Of a DNA stretch of 64,000 nt, positions 1 to 8,136 are shown in pieces; the stretch's first letter is position 1, and each line of letters opens with the position of its first letter. The stretch comes from Paraplanobispora takensis (lineage in GTDB: Bacteria > Actinomycetota > Actinomycetes > Streptosporangiales > Streptosporangiaceae). The notes beneath the pieces were generated by a model, which worked only from the letters and a program-made list of their open reading frames with translations, made no database searches and was not told the DNA's origin. Made by a program: the position numbers and the translations under genes. Where the stretch lies: contig NZ_BOOK01000055.1 in assembly GCF_016863195.1 (NCBI RefSeq), positions 1-64,000 of the forward strand, read 5' to 3'.

Positions 1-319
1 CTTTGCACTCATCGACTGAGTACTTCGGCGGCTCGAACCGGTGATCCCGGAACGACAGGGACATGGTTCCGGAGAAGTCCTCGATGGGACTGATCTCTTC
101 GAAGATCTCTTCGAGACCCGACTGGGCCGGAACGTCCTTGCGCCCGGCCTGGCGAGCCGCCTCGACCCGCCCCTTCCACTTCTCGTTGCCGAGCAGCCAG
201 TCAAAGGACTCGGTCTGCAGAGCGAGAAGGTCAGGAACTTCGAGCGGCTCCTGAATGCGCGCAAAAGACACGCGACGGGGACCAGCGGGTACGGCGGAGG
301 CGTTGCGCGAGGCTGCCAA
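1..319 (-). CDS. rpoB: RNA polymerase beta subunit, N-terminal 106 codons (partial)
   Basis: This is the 5' end of rpoB, encoding the catalytic beta subunit of RNA polymerase; the rest lies beyond the left edge. The minus-strand reading gives L(M)[19 protein letters not shown], then [34 protein letters not shown] and, near the edge, [20 protein letters not shown], the canonical actinobacterial beta N-terminus. The start is TTG at 317-319, six bases after an AAGGA ribosome-binding site; no ATG or GTG start fits the conserved N-terminus. Gene order (rplJ, rplL, mceG, two Mce-associated genes, rpoB) puts rpoB slightly apart from the ribosomal protein genes. The two good promoter matches in the long gap upstream suggest it has its own transcription start. 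Confidence 0.95.
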   Translation of the reverse strand, partial: MAASRNASAVPAGPRRVSFARIQEPLEVPDLLALQTESFDWLLGNEKWKGRVEAARQAGRKDVPAQSGLEEIFEEISPIEDFSGTMSLSFRDHRFEPPKYSVDECK

Positions 320-425
320 CAGATGTCCTTCCGAGGGCTCGCGGCGGACTGACTACACGCACGCCAGACGACCATGCATCGGAGCACCAAAAGAAGCGGG
401 TCGTCAAAGGGCAGCGCAAAGGGGC

Positions 426-454
426 AGTGTAGCCGAACGGCACACGCCTGTCCA
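426..454 (-). promoter_or_regulatory. Candidate rpoB proximal promoter (sigma-70 type)
   Basis: On the minus strand the -35 element TGGACA (449-454) is separated by 17 bases from the -10 element TACACT (426-431). This is the best housekeeping-type match between the Mce-associated genes and rpoB. It predicts an mRNA leader of about 100 bases. Confidence 0.6.
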
Positions 455-487
455 CCCCAGTCTCGCTGCATGCTCCACGTTGGTCGC

Positions 488-516
488 AGCATCGCCCGTC
501 GGCGGCGAAACGTCAA
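488..516 (-). promoter_or_regulatory. Candidate rpoB distal promoter
   Basis: On the minus strand TTGACG (511-516) is followed after 17 bases by GATGCT (488-493). The -35 match is good and the -10 weaker. Together with the proximal site it would form tandem promoters for rpoB. Confidence 0.4.
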
Positions 517-638
517 GCCCGGAAGGCGACATTTCCACCGGCAAACCGCCGTGAAGCTGCGACTTCTTCCGCCGATCGACCCGTGCGCGCCACCGGATCC
601 AGAACACTACCCCGGACTCGGAAACGGCTAACACCCGC

Positions 639-656
639 CGCCCGACGGATCGGGCG
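639..656 (-). terminator. Small hairpin after the Mce-associated pair
   Basis: The arms CGCCCGA and TCGGGCG form a perfect 7-bp stem with a 4-base loop about 115 bases after the stop of the 773-1309 gene. There is no T-tract, so termination is only suggested by position. Confidence 0.3.
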
Positions 657-772
657 CTGGCCGTTGCCCGACCCTCGCTCGACTGTCGCCATGCGGATCT
701 ACCCGCCCTCAAACCTTCTTCAAACGCAAGGTTTGCTAACAATTACATAACACGCCTCGCCCGGCCCGGAAA

Positions 773-1309
773 TCACAAGGGCGGAGGGTTGCCCAGGAGA
801 GTCGAGAGTTCGGACACCAGCCAGCGGGAGTCCACCCTGACCATCACCAGCCGGGCACGGCTCTGACCGACCTGGCGGCGGGGTTCGTCGCCGGGGCTCT
901 CCCGCACCGTGCTCATGTCGACGAACAGCAGGACGTCGACCCGGTCGGGGCCGGCCGACTCCACGGCCGCCCCGGTGACCGTGGCCGACTGCACCGCCCG
1001 CTGCCGCCTCGCCTCCGGCGCCAGGCTCGCGGCCAGCCGCCTGTAGTGCCCGGTGAGCGCCCCGGTGGTGTATCCCCCGGCTCTGGCGAGGTCCTGTTCG
1101 ATCGTGCGGTAGTCGTAGGACAGCATGCCCGGGGCCGCCGACCGGGCGGCCTCCAGCGCCTGCCGTCCCGCCTCCTCCCCGGACCGCAGCCGTTGCAGGT
1201 CCGCGAACATGACCCCGGCCGCCCCGGCCAGCACCAGCGCCACGACGGCCAGCGCCGCGGCGAGCAGCGGGAGGCCCCGCCGTACGGAAGGAAGCCGCGC
1301 GGCTCTCAC
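773..1309 (-). CDS. Mce-associated membrane protein (second of pair)
   Basis: A 178-residue protein with one N-terminal transmembrane segment (about residues 12-35, LLAAALAVVALVLAG) and an extracytoplasmic domain. The layout (short basic N-terminus, one helix, a linker containing a YDYRT-type element, and a C-terminal part resembling SNTF2/Mce-associated domains) matches Mce-accessory proteins. Its start overlaps the stop of the preceding gene by four bases (ATGA), so the two are translationally coupled. Both lie downstream of the MceG-type ATPase, which energises Mce lipid importers, so a role in stabilising an Mce complex encoded elsewhere is likely. No Mce or YrbE genes are in the window. 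Sequence conservation in this family is low, so the family call is moderate. Confidence 0.6.
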   Translation of the reverse strand: MRAARLPSVRRGLPLLAAALAVVALVLAGAAGVMFADLQRLRSGEEAGRQALEAARSAAPGMLSYDYRTIEQDLARAGGYTTGALTGHYRRLAASLAPEARRQRAVQSATVTGAAVESAGPDRVDVLLFVDMSTVRESPGDEPRRQVGQSRARLVMVRVDSRWLVSELSTLLGNPPPL

Positions 1310-1821
1310 GAGACCAGCTCCGCCTGCGACACGAGCCAGCCTCCCCCGGTCCTGGTGACCTCCATGCTCCAGCGGTAGAACCGCTCCCGGGGGGCCTCGC
1401 GGCTCCCCTCGGAAGAGACCACCGCGTCCCCGACCACCAGCACCCGGGCCGTGCCGTCCTCCAGGGAGACGAGCCCCACGGCGCGCAGGGCGCCCGTCTG
1501 CAGAACCTTGCCGGAGGTGGTCGTCTCCTTCAGGGTCGCGGCGTCACGGGCGTACTCGGCCCTGGCGGGGCCGGTGGAGGTGTCGAGGATGCGCCGGATG
1601 CCGGCGTCGACGGTGCGGTGATCGATCGAGAGCAGGCTCAGGGCGTGGTCTCCGGCCGCCCGCAGCGCCGCCCGGCGGTCTTCCTCGGCCGCGCGGGCCT
1701 CGCGCAGCTGCCCGCCCACCCAGAAGGCGGCCGCCGCGAGACAGACGGCCGACAGGCCCGCGAGCCAGGGCAGGAGCTTCCTCAGCACGGTTCGATCTTC
1801 CAGCTCGGCTGACACCGTCAC
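1306..1821 (-). CDS. Mce-associated membrane protein (first of pair)
   Basis: A 171-residue protein with one transmembrane helix at about residues 17-37 (LPWLAGLSAVCLAAAAFW), then a charged linker and an outside domain containing the LLSIDHRTVDAGIRRILD element. That element parallels LSYDYRTIEQDLARA in the next gene, so the two are diverged paralogues. The annotated start is GTG at 1819-1821; no clear ribosome-binding site is visible and a second in-frame GTG follows two codons later. It follows mceG by 59 bases on the same strand, consistent with one operon: mceG, this gene, then the 773-1309 gene. Confidence 0.6.
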   Translation of the reverse strand: MTVSAELEDRTVLRKLLPWLAGLSAVCLAAAAFWVGGQLREARAAEEDRRAALRAAGDHALSLLSIDHRTVDAGIRRILDTSTGPARAEYARDAATLKETTTSGKVLQTGALRAVGLVSLEDGTARVLVVGDAVVSSEGSREAPRERFYRWSMEVTRTGGGWLVSQAELVS

Positions 1822-1880
1822 GGTCGATCGCCGTCAACGATAGCGAACGCGGGCCGATCGTCACCGGCGGAGCATCGAAC

Positions 1881-2882
1881 TCATCTCACGCCGTTGAGGT
1901 GCGCCGCGACGAGGCGGGGATACTCCTCCAGCCAGTTGCGGCCCCGGTCGTCCACGAAGGAGTTCGGCGGCGGGATGACGCCGTTGGCGGCCAGCCACTC
2001 CCCCGGCGCGCGCTGCGTCCGCCGGATCCGGTTCGCGCTCGGCATGAGCTGCGGCGGGATCGGGGGCAGACCGCCCGGGTCGTGGCCCAGCTGCGCCTCG
2101 GCCTCCAGCTCGGAGATGTCCTTCTCCTCCGACATGCCGATCGGGCCGTGCCTGCGCGCGTTGAGGAACTGGCGCACCACCGGTTCGTCGCTGGACAGCA
2201 GCATCTCGCGCGGCCCGAACATGATCAGCTCGCGCCGGAACAGCAGGCCGATGCTGTCGGGGACCGTGCGGGCGGTGTTGATGTCGTGCGTGACGATCAG
2301 GAACGTCGCCTCGATCTCCGCGTTGAGGTCCACGATCAGCTGGTTCAGGTAGGCCGTGCGGACCGGGTCGAGGCCGGAGTCGGGCTCGTCGAACAGGATG
2401 ATCTCGGGGTCCAGGACCAGCGCCCTGGCCAGGCCCGCGCGTTTGCGCATGCCGCCGGAGATCTCCCCGGGGAGCTTGCCCTCGGCGCCGACGAGACCGA
2501 CGAGGTCCATCTTCTCCATCACGATGCGACGGATCTCGGTCTCGTTCTTCTTGGTGTGCTCGCGCAGGGGGAAGGCGATGTTGTCGAAGAGGCTGAGGGA
2601 CCCGAACAGGGCCCCGTCCTGGAACAGGACGCCGAACAGCCTGCGCAGCTCGTAGAGCGTGCTCTCACTGCAGTTTGCCAGGTCGTGGCCGTCGATCCAG
2701 ATGTGGCCGCGGTCGGGCCGCAACAGGCCGACCAGGGACTTCAGGAAGACGGACTTGCCGGTGCCCGAGGGGCCGAGCAGGACGGAGATCTCCCCGGCGG
2801 GGAGCGTCAGCGTGACGTCCTCCCAGATGACCTGCCTGCCGAACGACTTGGTCAGGCCCTCCACCACGACTTCGACGCCCAC
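1881..2882 (-). CDS. mceG: MceG/Mkl-type ABC transporter ATPase
   Basis: A 333-residue ATP-binding subunit of the Mkl/MlaF family, which powers Mce-type lipid or sterol import. Visible motifs are Walker A GPSGTGKS (residues 37-44), a signature-like GEISGGMRKRAGLARAL, Walker B IILFDEPDSGLD and the switch histidine in VTHD. The C-terminal extension of about 80 residues is typical of actinobacterial MceG. The reading frame stays open upstream to 2999, but the GTG at 2880-2882 is chosen because a GGAGGG site lies just before it and the family N-terminus (VEVVVEGLTKSFG) begins there. In mycobacteria the orthologous mkl also lies between rplL and rpoB. The permease and substrate-binding subunits must be encoded elsewhere. 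Confidence 0.88.
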   Translation of the reverse strand: MGVEVVVEGLTKSFGRQVIWEDVTLTLPAGEISVLLGPSGTGKSVFLKSLVGLLRPDRGHIWIDGHDLANCSESTLYELRRLFGVLFQDGALFGSLSLFDNIAFPLREHTKKNETEIRRIVMEKMDLVGLVGAEGKLPGEISGGMRKRAGLARALVLDPEIILFDEPDSGLDPVRTAYLNQLIVDLNAEIEATFLIVTHDINTARTVPDSIGLLFRRELIMFGPREMLLSSDEPVVRQFLNARRHGPIGMSEEKDISELEAEAQLGHDPGGLPPIPPQLMPSANRIRRTQRAPGEWLAANGVIPPPNSFVDDRGRNWLEEYPRLVAAHLNGVR

Positions 2883-3060
2883 GTGCCGCCCTCCAGAAGA
2901 CCGGTGCACCCACCGTAGCGACGATCGCCCGAATCGGATGCGGTTCCAATACGATCCGGCGATCGTTACGACACGGTAATAAGACTTCCCGTCCAACAAG
3001 GGTCCGGCCCACTCCCGCCATGCGGAGGCCCGCCGGTGCCGCGGAAGGGCCCGGGAACGC

Positions 3061-3099
3061 GAAAAGAGCGGGCCACCGGCACCTGGTGGACCCGCTCTT
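3061..3099 (-). terminator. Terminator after rplL
   Basis: On the minus strand the 9-bp arms AAGAGCGGG and CCCGCTCTT enclose a second CCACC/GGTGG stem, and the hairpin is followed by TTTTCGC. It lies 15 bases after the rplL stop and should end the rplJ-rplL transcript before mceG. Confidence 0.8.
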
Positions 3100-3113
3100 C
3101 CCGGTGAAACGTC

Positions 3114-3509
3114 TTACTTGACGGTGACGGTGGCGCCGGCACCCTCGAGGGCGGCCTTGGCCTTCTCCGCCTGCTCCTTGTTGACCTTGCCGTCGAAGAC
3201 CGGCTTCGGAGCGCCGTCGACCAGGTCCTTGGCCTCCTTGAGGCCCAGGCTCGTCAGGGCGCGGATCTCCTTGATGACCTGGATCTTCTTGTCACCGGCG
3301 GCCTCGAGGATGACGTCGAACTCGTCCTGCTCCTCAGCCTCCTCGCCACCACCGGCGGCACCGGCGGCGGCCGGAGCGGCGGCGACGGCGACCGGGGCGG
3401 CAGCCTTGACGTCGAAGGTCTCCTCGAAGAGCTTCACGAAGTCGGACAGCTCGAGGAGGGTCATCTCCTTGAAAGCGTCGAGGAGCTCGTCGGTGCTGAG
3501 CTTCGCCAT
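3114..3509 (-). CDS. rplL: 50S ribosomal protein L7/L12
   Basis: A 131-residue L7/L12 stalk protein, which recruits translational GTPases to the ribosome. The N-terminal dimerisation region ([20 protein letters not shown]), the alanine-rich hinge (about residues 36-56) and the C-terminal domain ([40 protein letters not shown] at the end) are all present and of normal length. The ATG is preceded by GGAGGAAATC. It follows rplJ by 82 bases, the usual arrangement that makes the L10 and L12 stalk components together. Confidence 0.98.
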   Translation of the reverse strand: MAKLSTDELLDAFKEMTLLELSDFVKLFEETFDVKAAAPVAVAAAPAAAGAAGGGEEAEEQDEFDVILEAAGDKKIQVIKEIRALTSLGLKEAKDLVDGAPKPVFDGKVNKEQAEKAKAALEGAGATVTVK

Positions 3510-3591
3510 GATTTCCTCCGTATGGATCTAACTAATGAAGAATTGGGACCGCGGTATGCATGCGCTAATCCCCTGGACCGCTCGCGCGGAC

Positions 3592-4116
3592 CTACTCGCC
3601 GGCCTCCGCGCGCTTGGCGCGCAGAGCCTCGGCCAGCTGAGCCATGTTGGTGGGCAGCGCGTTGAAGACGGCGGCCGCGTGGCCCTGCTTCGCCTTCATG
3701 GCGCCGGCCAGCTTCGCGAGGAGGACCTCGCGCGACTCGAGGTCGGCAAGCTTGCTGATCTCGGCCGGGGTCATCGCCTTACCGTCGACGACACCGCCCT
3801 TGATGACCAGGAGGGGATTGGCCTTGGCGAAGTCACGCAGACTCTTGGCAGCCTCGACCACGTCGCCGTTGACGAACGCGATCGCCGACGGACCCGCGAG
3901 CAGGTCGTCGAGCTGGTTGATCCCGGCCTCGTTGGCCGCGATCTTGGTCAGCGTGTTCTTCACCACGGCGAACTTCGCATTCTCACCGAGGGAAACGCGC
4001 AGCTGCTTGAGCTGAGCGACGGTGAGACCGCGGTACTCGGTCAGAACGGCAGCGCCAGAGCTTTCGAAACTGCTCCGGAGCTCGGCTACGGCCGTCGCCT
4101 TTTCCGCCTTCGCCAT
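3592..4116 (-). CDS. rplJ: 50S ribosomal protein L10
   Basis: A 174-residue L10, which anchors L7/L12 dimers at the base of the ribosomal stalk. Diagnostic segments are [18 protein letters not shown] and [17 protein letters not shown], followed by [20 protein letters not shown] and the C-terminal helix that binds L12. The ATG follows AAGGAGGCCC. The long leader upstream is the likely site of autogenous control by the L10-L12 complex. The protein has normal length and composition. Confidence 0.97.
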   Translation of the reverse strand: MAKAEKATAVAELRSSFESSGAAVLTEYRGLTVAQLKQLRVSLGENAKFAVVKNTLTKIAANEAGINQLDDLLAGPSAIAFVNGDVVEAAKSLRDFAKANPLLVIKGGVVDGKAMTPAEISKLADLESREVLLAKLAGAMKAKQGHAAAVFNALPTNMAQLAEALRAKRAEAGE

Positions 4117-4307
4117 GGGCCTCCTTCCAGATGTGCCGCCGGCAAAGGCCCATAAACGAGAACGAGCCCCGGCGCAGGCGCACGGGGCTCACAAGAGGAC
4201 GGCACGTCCCGATGGAAGCTCACATCACACCTGCGCTGGCCGTCCACTGAATGCGGATCCTTCGGTCACCGGGCTATGAGGCCAGGTGACGACCGGCGGT
4301 CTTCGGC
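4117..4307 (-). promoter_or_regulatory. L10 leader with attenuator-like hairpin
   Basis: The mRNA leader before rplJ is about 190 bases if transcription begins at the promoter ending near 4314. Just before the gene, GAGCCCCG (4183-4190) and CGGGGCTC (4164-4171) form an 8-bp hairpin followed by GTTCTCGTTTATGG, resembling an attenuator. Further upstream lies GCGCAGGTGTGATG, similar to conserved elements of ribosomal protein L10 leaders. Such leaders mimic the 23S rRNA site of L10 and reduce expression when free L10 accumulates. Assignment rests on position and hairpin; a covariance search was not possible. Confidence 0.65.
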
Positions 4308-4313
4308 GTTGAC

Positions 4314-4342
4314 AGCTTACGCGCTGTCCGGACACAAGCCAA
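4314..4342 (-). promoter_or_regulatory. Promoter of rplJ-rplL
   Basis: On the minus strand TTGGCT (4337-4342) and TAAGCT (4314-4319) are separated by exactly 17 bases, ahead of the L10 leader. Confidence 0.6.
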
Positions 4343-4379
4343 ATCGGCGTACGGCCTCGCGGACGAGCGGTCCGCGGGG

Positions 4380-4425
4380 CCGTACGGCTCGCCCCTCCGG
4401 GTGGCCCGGGGCGCGAGCCGTACGG
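4380..4425 (-). terminator. Hairpin after the lipoprotein gene
   Basis: The arms CCGTACGGCTCG (4380-4391) and CGAGCCGTACGG (4414-4425) are perfect 12-bp complements about 10 bases after the lipoprotein stop. There is no T-tract, as is common for actinobacterial terminators. It also separates this gene from the rplJ promoter. Confidence 0.55.
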
Positions 4426-4431
4426 GAAGGG

Positions 4432-5271
4432 TCAGTTCCCGCCGGTCCCGCCGGGGTTCTCCGGCAGGTCGCCCACCTGGTCGGCGGGCGGAGCGGTGAT
4501 GGTCACCGGCTCGTTGAAGTCGCGGAACTGCGCGGCCATGGTGAACGTGGCACCCTGCTCGGACCCGCTCAGCGTGACCTTGCGGGGCAGGCTCTGGGCA
4601 TCGGCCCACAGGTCGAACTTCACGTCCTTGGCCTTCGACAGCTGCTCCTGCACCTGCTCGCGTTCGGCGGGGTCGAGCAGCTGGACCGCCTCGTCCACCG
4701 GGAAGGTGCCGCTGTAGTGGGTGGTCTCCACCCCGTCGACCGTCTCGGTGCCGACCGCCTTGACGTCCTTGGAGGCGGTCAGCAGCTTGACCGTGCCGGC
4801 CAGGTCGAACTGCTGGGCCTGGGCCATGAATTCCTTGATCTGGGCCTGGTCGCCGGCGCCGAGGTCGGAGGCGGACACCTTGAGCCACGGCTTGCCGGTG
4901 CCGGCGAACTTGGTGAGCAGCTCGGACTTCACGTAGACCGTGTCGCCGAGCAGGATCGCCCGCGCCCCGCCGGGCACGTTGCGCCCGCCGAAGGAGATCA
5001 CGTCCAGCGTGACGTCGGTCGCCAGTTCGGGCTTGCTCTGGTAGACCATGCTGCCCTGGATCTTGCCGGCGCCCTGCTCGCCGTCGGCGGCGTCCAGCAC
5101 CAGGTCCGCGGAGTAGGAGGTGACCTCCTCAGCCTGCTGCGCGCTCTCCTGGACGGCCTCGGCGGCCGCCAGCTTCACGTTTCCCAGGGAACCGGCGCTC
5201 TGCGCGCCGCATCCCGCCACCGCGACCAGTGCGGCCGCTCCCAGTGCCACTGCGGGAGCCAATCGGCGCAT
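4432..5271 (-). CDS. LppX/LprG-like lipoprotein
   Basis: A 279-residue secreted lipoprotein. The signal peptide MRRLAPAVALGAAALVAVAGC ends in a lipobox (VAGC), so the mature protein should be lipidated at Cys21. The rest resembles the LppX/LprAFG/LolA-like fold: a long antiparallel sheet of SYSADLVLDA, MVYQSKPELATDVTLDVISF, DTVYVKS, WLKVSASDLG and TTHYSGTFPVDEAV. Proteins of this shape bind lipid tails or act in cell-envelope lipid trafficking, but no substrate can be read from the sequence. It sits between rplA and rplJ, with its own strong hairpin downstream and the rplA terminator upstream, so it is probably transcribed independently of the ribosomal genes. Confidence 0.8.
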   Translation of the reverse strand: MRRLAPAVALGAAALVAVAGCGAQSAGSLGNVKLAAAEAVQESAQQAEEVTSYSADLVLDAADGEQGAGKIQGSMVYQSKPELATDVTLDVISFGGRNVPGGARAILLGDTVYVKSELLTKFAGTGKPWLKVSASDLGAGDQAQIKEFMAQAQQFDLAGTVKLLTASKDVKAVGTETVDGVETTHYSGTFPVDEAVQLLDPAEREQVQEQLSKAKDVKFDLWADAQSLPRKVTLSGSEQGATFTMAAQFRDFNEPVTITAPPADQVGDLPENPGGTGGN

Positions 5272-5355
5272 CCGTCCTCACCCCTTCGTATCCCCCGATC
5301 ACCTGTCTCCTCGAGACTATGTGCCCCCGGAAAACCGCGCGTCGTCCGAGAGAAC

Positions 5356-5394
5356 GAAAAAGGCCTCGACCGAATGGCCATTCGGTCGAGGCCT
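5356..5394 (-). terminator. Strong intrinsic terminator after rplA
   Basis: A perfect 34-base palindrome (5361-5394, arms beginning AGGCCTCGACCGAAT) is followed on the minus strand by TTTTTCG. It is the clearest rho-independent terminator in the first 10 kb and ends the rplK-rplA transcript. Confidence 0.92.
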
Positions 5395-5414
5395 CCGCGG
5401 TTGACGCCCGGGTA

Positions 5415-6128
5415 TCAGGCGTCGAGCTCCGCGGTCATCGCACGGGTCACGTTCGGGTCGACCGGGATGCCGGGGCCCATGGACGTGGAGAACGTGATCT
5501 TCTTGAGGTAACGGCCCTTGGCCGCGGACGGCTTCAGACGCAGGACCTCGTCGAGGGCGGCGGCGTAGTTCTCGATGAGCTGACGCTCGCCGAAGGACAC
5601 CTTGCCGATGATGAAGTGCAGGTTCGCGTGCCGGTCGACACGGAACTCGATCTTTCCGCCCTTGATGTCGGTGACGGCCTTGCCGACGGCCGGGGTCACG
5701 GTGCCGGTCTTGGGGTTCGGCATCAGACCACGCGGACCGAGCACGCGGCCCAGGCGGCCGACCTTGCCCATGAGGTCCGGGGTGGCGACGACGGCGTCGA
5801 AGTCGAGGCGGCCCTTGGCGACCTCGTCGATCAGCTCGTCGGCACCGACGATGTCGGCGCCCGCGGCGCGGGCCTCCTCGGCACGGTCACCGGTCGCGAA
5901 GACCAGGACCCGGGCGGTCTTACCGGTGCCGTGCGGGAGGTTGACGGTGCCACGGACCATCTGGTCCGCCTTGCGGGGGTCGACGCCCAGCCGCAGAGCG
6001 ACCTCGACGGTCGCGTCGAACTTGGTGACGCTCGTCTCCTTGGCCAGCTTGGCCGCCTGGGCCGGGCTGTAGAGGTTCTCGCGGTCGACCTTGGCCGCGG
6101 CGTCGCGGTGTGACTTGCTGCGCTTCAC
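5415..6128 (-). CDS. rplA: 50S ribosomal protein L1
   Basis: A 237-residue L1, which forms the mobile L1 stalk and in many bacteria represses its own L11 operon. Typical segments are [20 protein letters not shown], the [20 protein letters not shown] strand, [20 protein letters not shown] and the C-terminal [11 protein letters not shown]. The start is GTG at 6126-6128 after AGGAGTGAGCAA. It follows rplK by 92 bases with no terminator between, so the two form the L11 operon. Confidence 0.98.
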   Translation of the reverse strand: MKRSKSHRDAAAKVDRENLYSPAQAAKLAKETSVTKFDATVEVALRLGVDPRKADQMVRGTVNLPHGTGKTARVLVFATGDRAEEARAAGADIVGADELIDEVAKGRLDFDAVVATPDLMGKVGRLGRVLGPRGLMPNPKTGTVTPAVGKAVTDIKGGKIEFRVDRHANLHFIIGKVSFGERQLIENYAAALDEVLRLKPSAAKGRYLKKITFSTSMGPGIPVDPNVTRAMTAELDA

Positions 6129-6220
6129 TTGCTCACTCCTGATCTGAGTGTCCGTGGTGCGGGCCAGCGCCTGGCCCTTCCACTCGGTTCGAGGTCTGTG
6201 GTGCCGAGTGCCGCAGACGG

Positions 6221-6652
6221 CTAGTCGGCGATGGTGATGCCCATCGACCGGGCGGTGCCGGCGATGATCTTCTCGGCCGCCTCGATGTCGTTGGCGTTGA
6301 GGTCCTGCATCTTGGTCTCGGCGATCTGGCGCAGCTGCTCACGGGTGAGCTTGCCGACCTTGTCCTTCTGCGGGACGGCCGAGCCCTTCGCCACTCCGGC
6401 GGCCTTCTTGATCAGCTCAGGCGCCGGGGGCGTCTTCGTGATGAAGGTGAAGGAGCGGTCCTCGAAGATGGTGATCTCAACGGGGATGATGTTGCCGCGC
6501 TGGGCCTCGGTGGCAGCGTTGTACTGCTTCACGAAGTCCATGATGTTGACGCCGTGCGGACCGAGGGCGGTACCGACCGGCGGGGCGGGAGTGGCCTGGC
6601 CAGCGGGAAGCTGGACCTTGACCAGTGCCGCGATCTTCTTCTTAGGAGGCAT
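6221..6652 (-). CDS. rplK: 50S ribosomal protein L11
   Basis: A 143-residue L11 of the GTPase-associated centre. It contains [40 protein letters not shown], the [16 protein letters not shown] linker and the C-terminal rRNA-binding domain ending MGITIAD. The ATG follows GGAGAAAATCTC. The protein lies directly downstream of nusG, as in most bacteria. Confidence 0.98.
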   Translation of the reverse strand: MPPKKKIAALVKVQLPAGQATPAPPVGTALGPHGVNIMDFVKQYNAATEAQRGNIIPVEITIFEDRSFTFITKTPPAPELIKKAAGVAKGSAVPQKDKVGKLTREQLRQIAETKMQDLNANDIEAAEKIIAGTARSMGITIAD

Positions 6653-6717
6653 GAGATTTTCTCCGGGTCCTCATCGGATTGATGCGGTCCCCCGCAGAGA
6701 CGGGGAACATGTCGGAA

Positions 6718-6741
6718 GGCCGTGTTTCGCGAAACACGGCC
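6718..6741 (-). terminator. Perfect hairpin between nusG and rplK
   Basis: A perfect 24-base palindrome with 12-base arms (GGCCGTGTTTCG and its complement) lies 27 bases after the nusG stop and about 65 bases before rplK. On the minus strand it is followed by TTCCGAC, a poor T-tract. It could be a partial terminator, or a leader structure for the L11 operon. Confidence 0.5.
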
Positions 6742-6768
6742 ACCGAACGTCTTAGTTTATGTGACGGG

Positions 6769-7611
6769 TCAGATCTTCGAGACCTGGTTGAACGACAGCT
6801 CGACCGGGGTCTCACGACCGAAGATCGACACGAGCACCTTGAGCTTCTGCGACTCTACGCTGATCTCGCTGACCGTCGCGGGCAGGGTGGCGAAGGGACC
6901 GTCCATGACCGTGACGGACTCGCCGACCTCGAAGTCGACGGTCGCCGTGGCGGCCTTGGCGGTGGTCTTCTTCGTCTCCTCGCTGGGCTCGGGGGCCAGC
7001 AGCTTGGCGACCTCGTCCACGCTCAGCGGGCTCGGCTTGTTCGACAGGCCGACGAAGCCGGTCACACCGGGAGTGTTGCGCACCGCGGACCACGACTCGT
7101 CGGTGAGCTCCATGCGGACCAGCACGTAACCCGGCAGCACGCGCTCCTTGACGAGCTGGCGCTTGCCGCTCTTCACCTCGGTCACGTGGTGGGTGGGCAC
7201 CTCGACCTGGAAGATGTAGTCCTCCATGTTGAGGGACTGCGTGCGGGTCTCGATGTTGGCCTTCACGCGGTTCTCGTAGCCGGCGTAGGAGTGGATGACG
7301 TACCACTCGCCGTAGAGGCCGCGCAGGTGGCGCTTGAACTCCTCGACCGGGTCGACGTCGGGCAGGACGTCACCGTCCTCGTCGACGACGGCGGCCGGGA
7401 CCTGCTCGGCCTCGTCATCGTCGTCGGTGTCGGCGTCCGCCTCGTCGTCGGTGTCGGCGTCGGTCTCGAAATCGGCCTCGGCGTCGACGTCCGTCTCGAC
7501 GTCGGTCTCACCGGACTCGTCGAACGAATCCTCCGCGGCGTCGATGGCCTCTTCCGGCCCGCCCTCCCACTCTTCGCGGGACTCGCCGGCCGGCTGTGAA
7601 GACTCGGACAC
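6769..7611 (-). CDS. nusG: Transcription factor NusG with acidic N-terminal extension
   Basis: A 280-residue NusG, the elongation factor that binds RNA polymerase and couples it to Rho or ribosomes. The NGN domain runs from about residue 98 ([19 protein letters not shown]) through [17 protein letters not shown] and TPGVTGFVG, and the KOW domain is [20 protein letters not shown] to the end. The first 95 residues are an acidic low-complexity extension rich in Asp, Glu and Thr (many D-A-D-T-D-type repeats). Such extensions are known in actinobacteria, but this one is long. The start is GTG at 7609-7611, with a weak purine-rich ribosome-binding site. It follows secE by 85 bases. Confidence 0.96.
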   Translation of the reverse strand: MSESSQPAGESREEWEGGPEEAIDAAEDSFDESGETDVETDVDAEADFETDADTDDEADADTDDDDEAEQVPAAVVDEDGDVLPDVDPVEEFKRHLRGLYGEWYVIHSYAGYENRVKANIETRTQSLNMEDYIFQVEVPTHHVTEVKSGKRQLVKERVLPGYVLVRMELTDESWSAVRNTPGVTGFVGLSNKPSPLSVDEVAKLLAPEPSEETKKTTAKAATATVDFEVGESVTVMDGPFATLPATVSEISVESQKLKVLVSIFGRETPVELSFNQVSKI

Positions 7612-7696
7612 GGTGGCTCTTTCTCTTTTCCTCGGTGGGCTGACTGGACTTGCGGAGGGAATGGGCTCACGGCGGGAGAGCCCGCCGTCCGCCGCC

Positions 7697-7945
7697 TCAG
7701 GATCCGCCGAAGATCCTCAGCACGCCCTCGGTGAACAGCGCATCGAGCCCGGACACGATCCCGACCAGGATCAAAACGAAGACCAGGACGATGATCGTGT
7801 AAGAAATGAGTTCCTTGCGCGTCGGCCAGATGACCTTACGCAGCTCGGCGACAACCTGCCGGTAGAAAAGGGCGGGAGAAGTGCGCTTGGACTTCTTCTC
7901 ACCGCTCGGCTTGTCTGCGGTTTCGCCGCGCGTGTCGATCGCCAC
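7697..7945 (-). CDS. secE: Preprotein translocase subunit SecE
   Basis: An 82-residue single-helix SecE, the essential clamp of the SecYEG channel. The conserved amphipathic segment [20 protein letters not shown] precedes the transmembrane helix [20 protein letters not shown]. The frame remains open upstream through the tRNA-Trp gene, but the protein cannot begin there. I place the start at the GTG at 7943-7945, preceded by AGGTGAGGACT; a GTG at 7952-7954 is an alternative that adds three residues. The gene lies 75 bases downstream of tRNA-Trp and upstream of nusG, the usual actinobacterial order. Confidence 0.92.
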   Translation of the reverse strand: MAIDTRGETADKPSGEKKSKRTSPALFYRQVVAELRKVIWPTRKELISYTIIVLVFVLILVGIVSGLDALFTEGVLRIFGGS

Positions 7946-8020
7946 AGTCCTCACCTGATCCGTCGTATCCAACGCATATCCGCGGCGCGCTAGACGCCCT
8001 GATGCGCGGACCGCTCCTCG

Positions 8021-8093
8021 CAGGGCACGAGGGACTCGAACCCCCAACCGCCGGTTTTGGAGACCGGTGCGCTACCAATTGCGCTAGTGCCCT
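8021..8093 (-). tRNA. tRNA-Trp (anticodon CCA)
   Basis: On the minus strand the acceptor arm AGGGCAC (8087-8093) pairs with GTGCCCT (8022-8028), with discriminator G at 8021. The anticodon stem CCGGT/ACCGG holds the loop CTCCAAA, giving anticodon CCA (8058-8060). The T arm contains GGTTCGAGTCC. CCA is not encoded. Its position directly upstream of secE matches other actinobacteria, so tRNA-Trp and secE are probably co-transcribed. Confidence 0.97.
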
Positions 8094-8105
8094 AAGACAT
8101 GAACC

Positions 8106-8136
8106 ACCATACCTCGGTTGACCCGAAGTTTGTCCC
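8106..8136 (-). promoter_or_regulatory. Candidate promoter of tRNA-Trp and secE-nusG
   Basis: On the minus strand GGGACA (8131-8136) and TATGGT (8106-8111) are separated by 19 bases and end 12 bases before the mature tRNA. The -10 fits the TANNNT rule, but the spacing is long. Confidence 0.4.

Noticed and set aside
2883-2999. N-terminal extension of the MceG ATPase to 2999
   Set aside because: The extra residues have no family similarity, and a better ribosome-binding site precedes the GTG at 2882.
7946-8047. SecE start upstream at 8047
   Set aside because: That extension would be translated from the tRNA-Trp gene.
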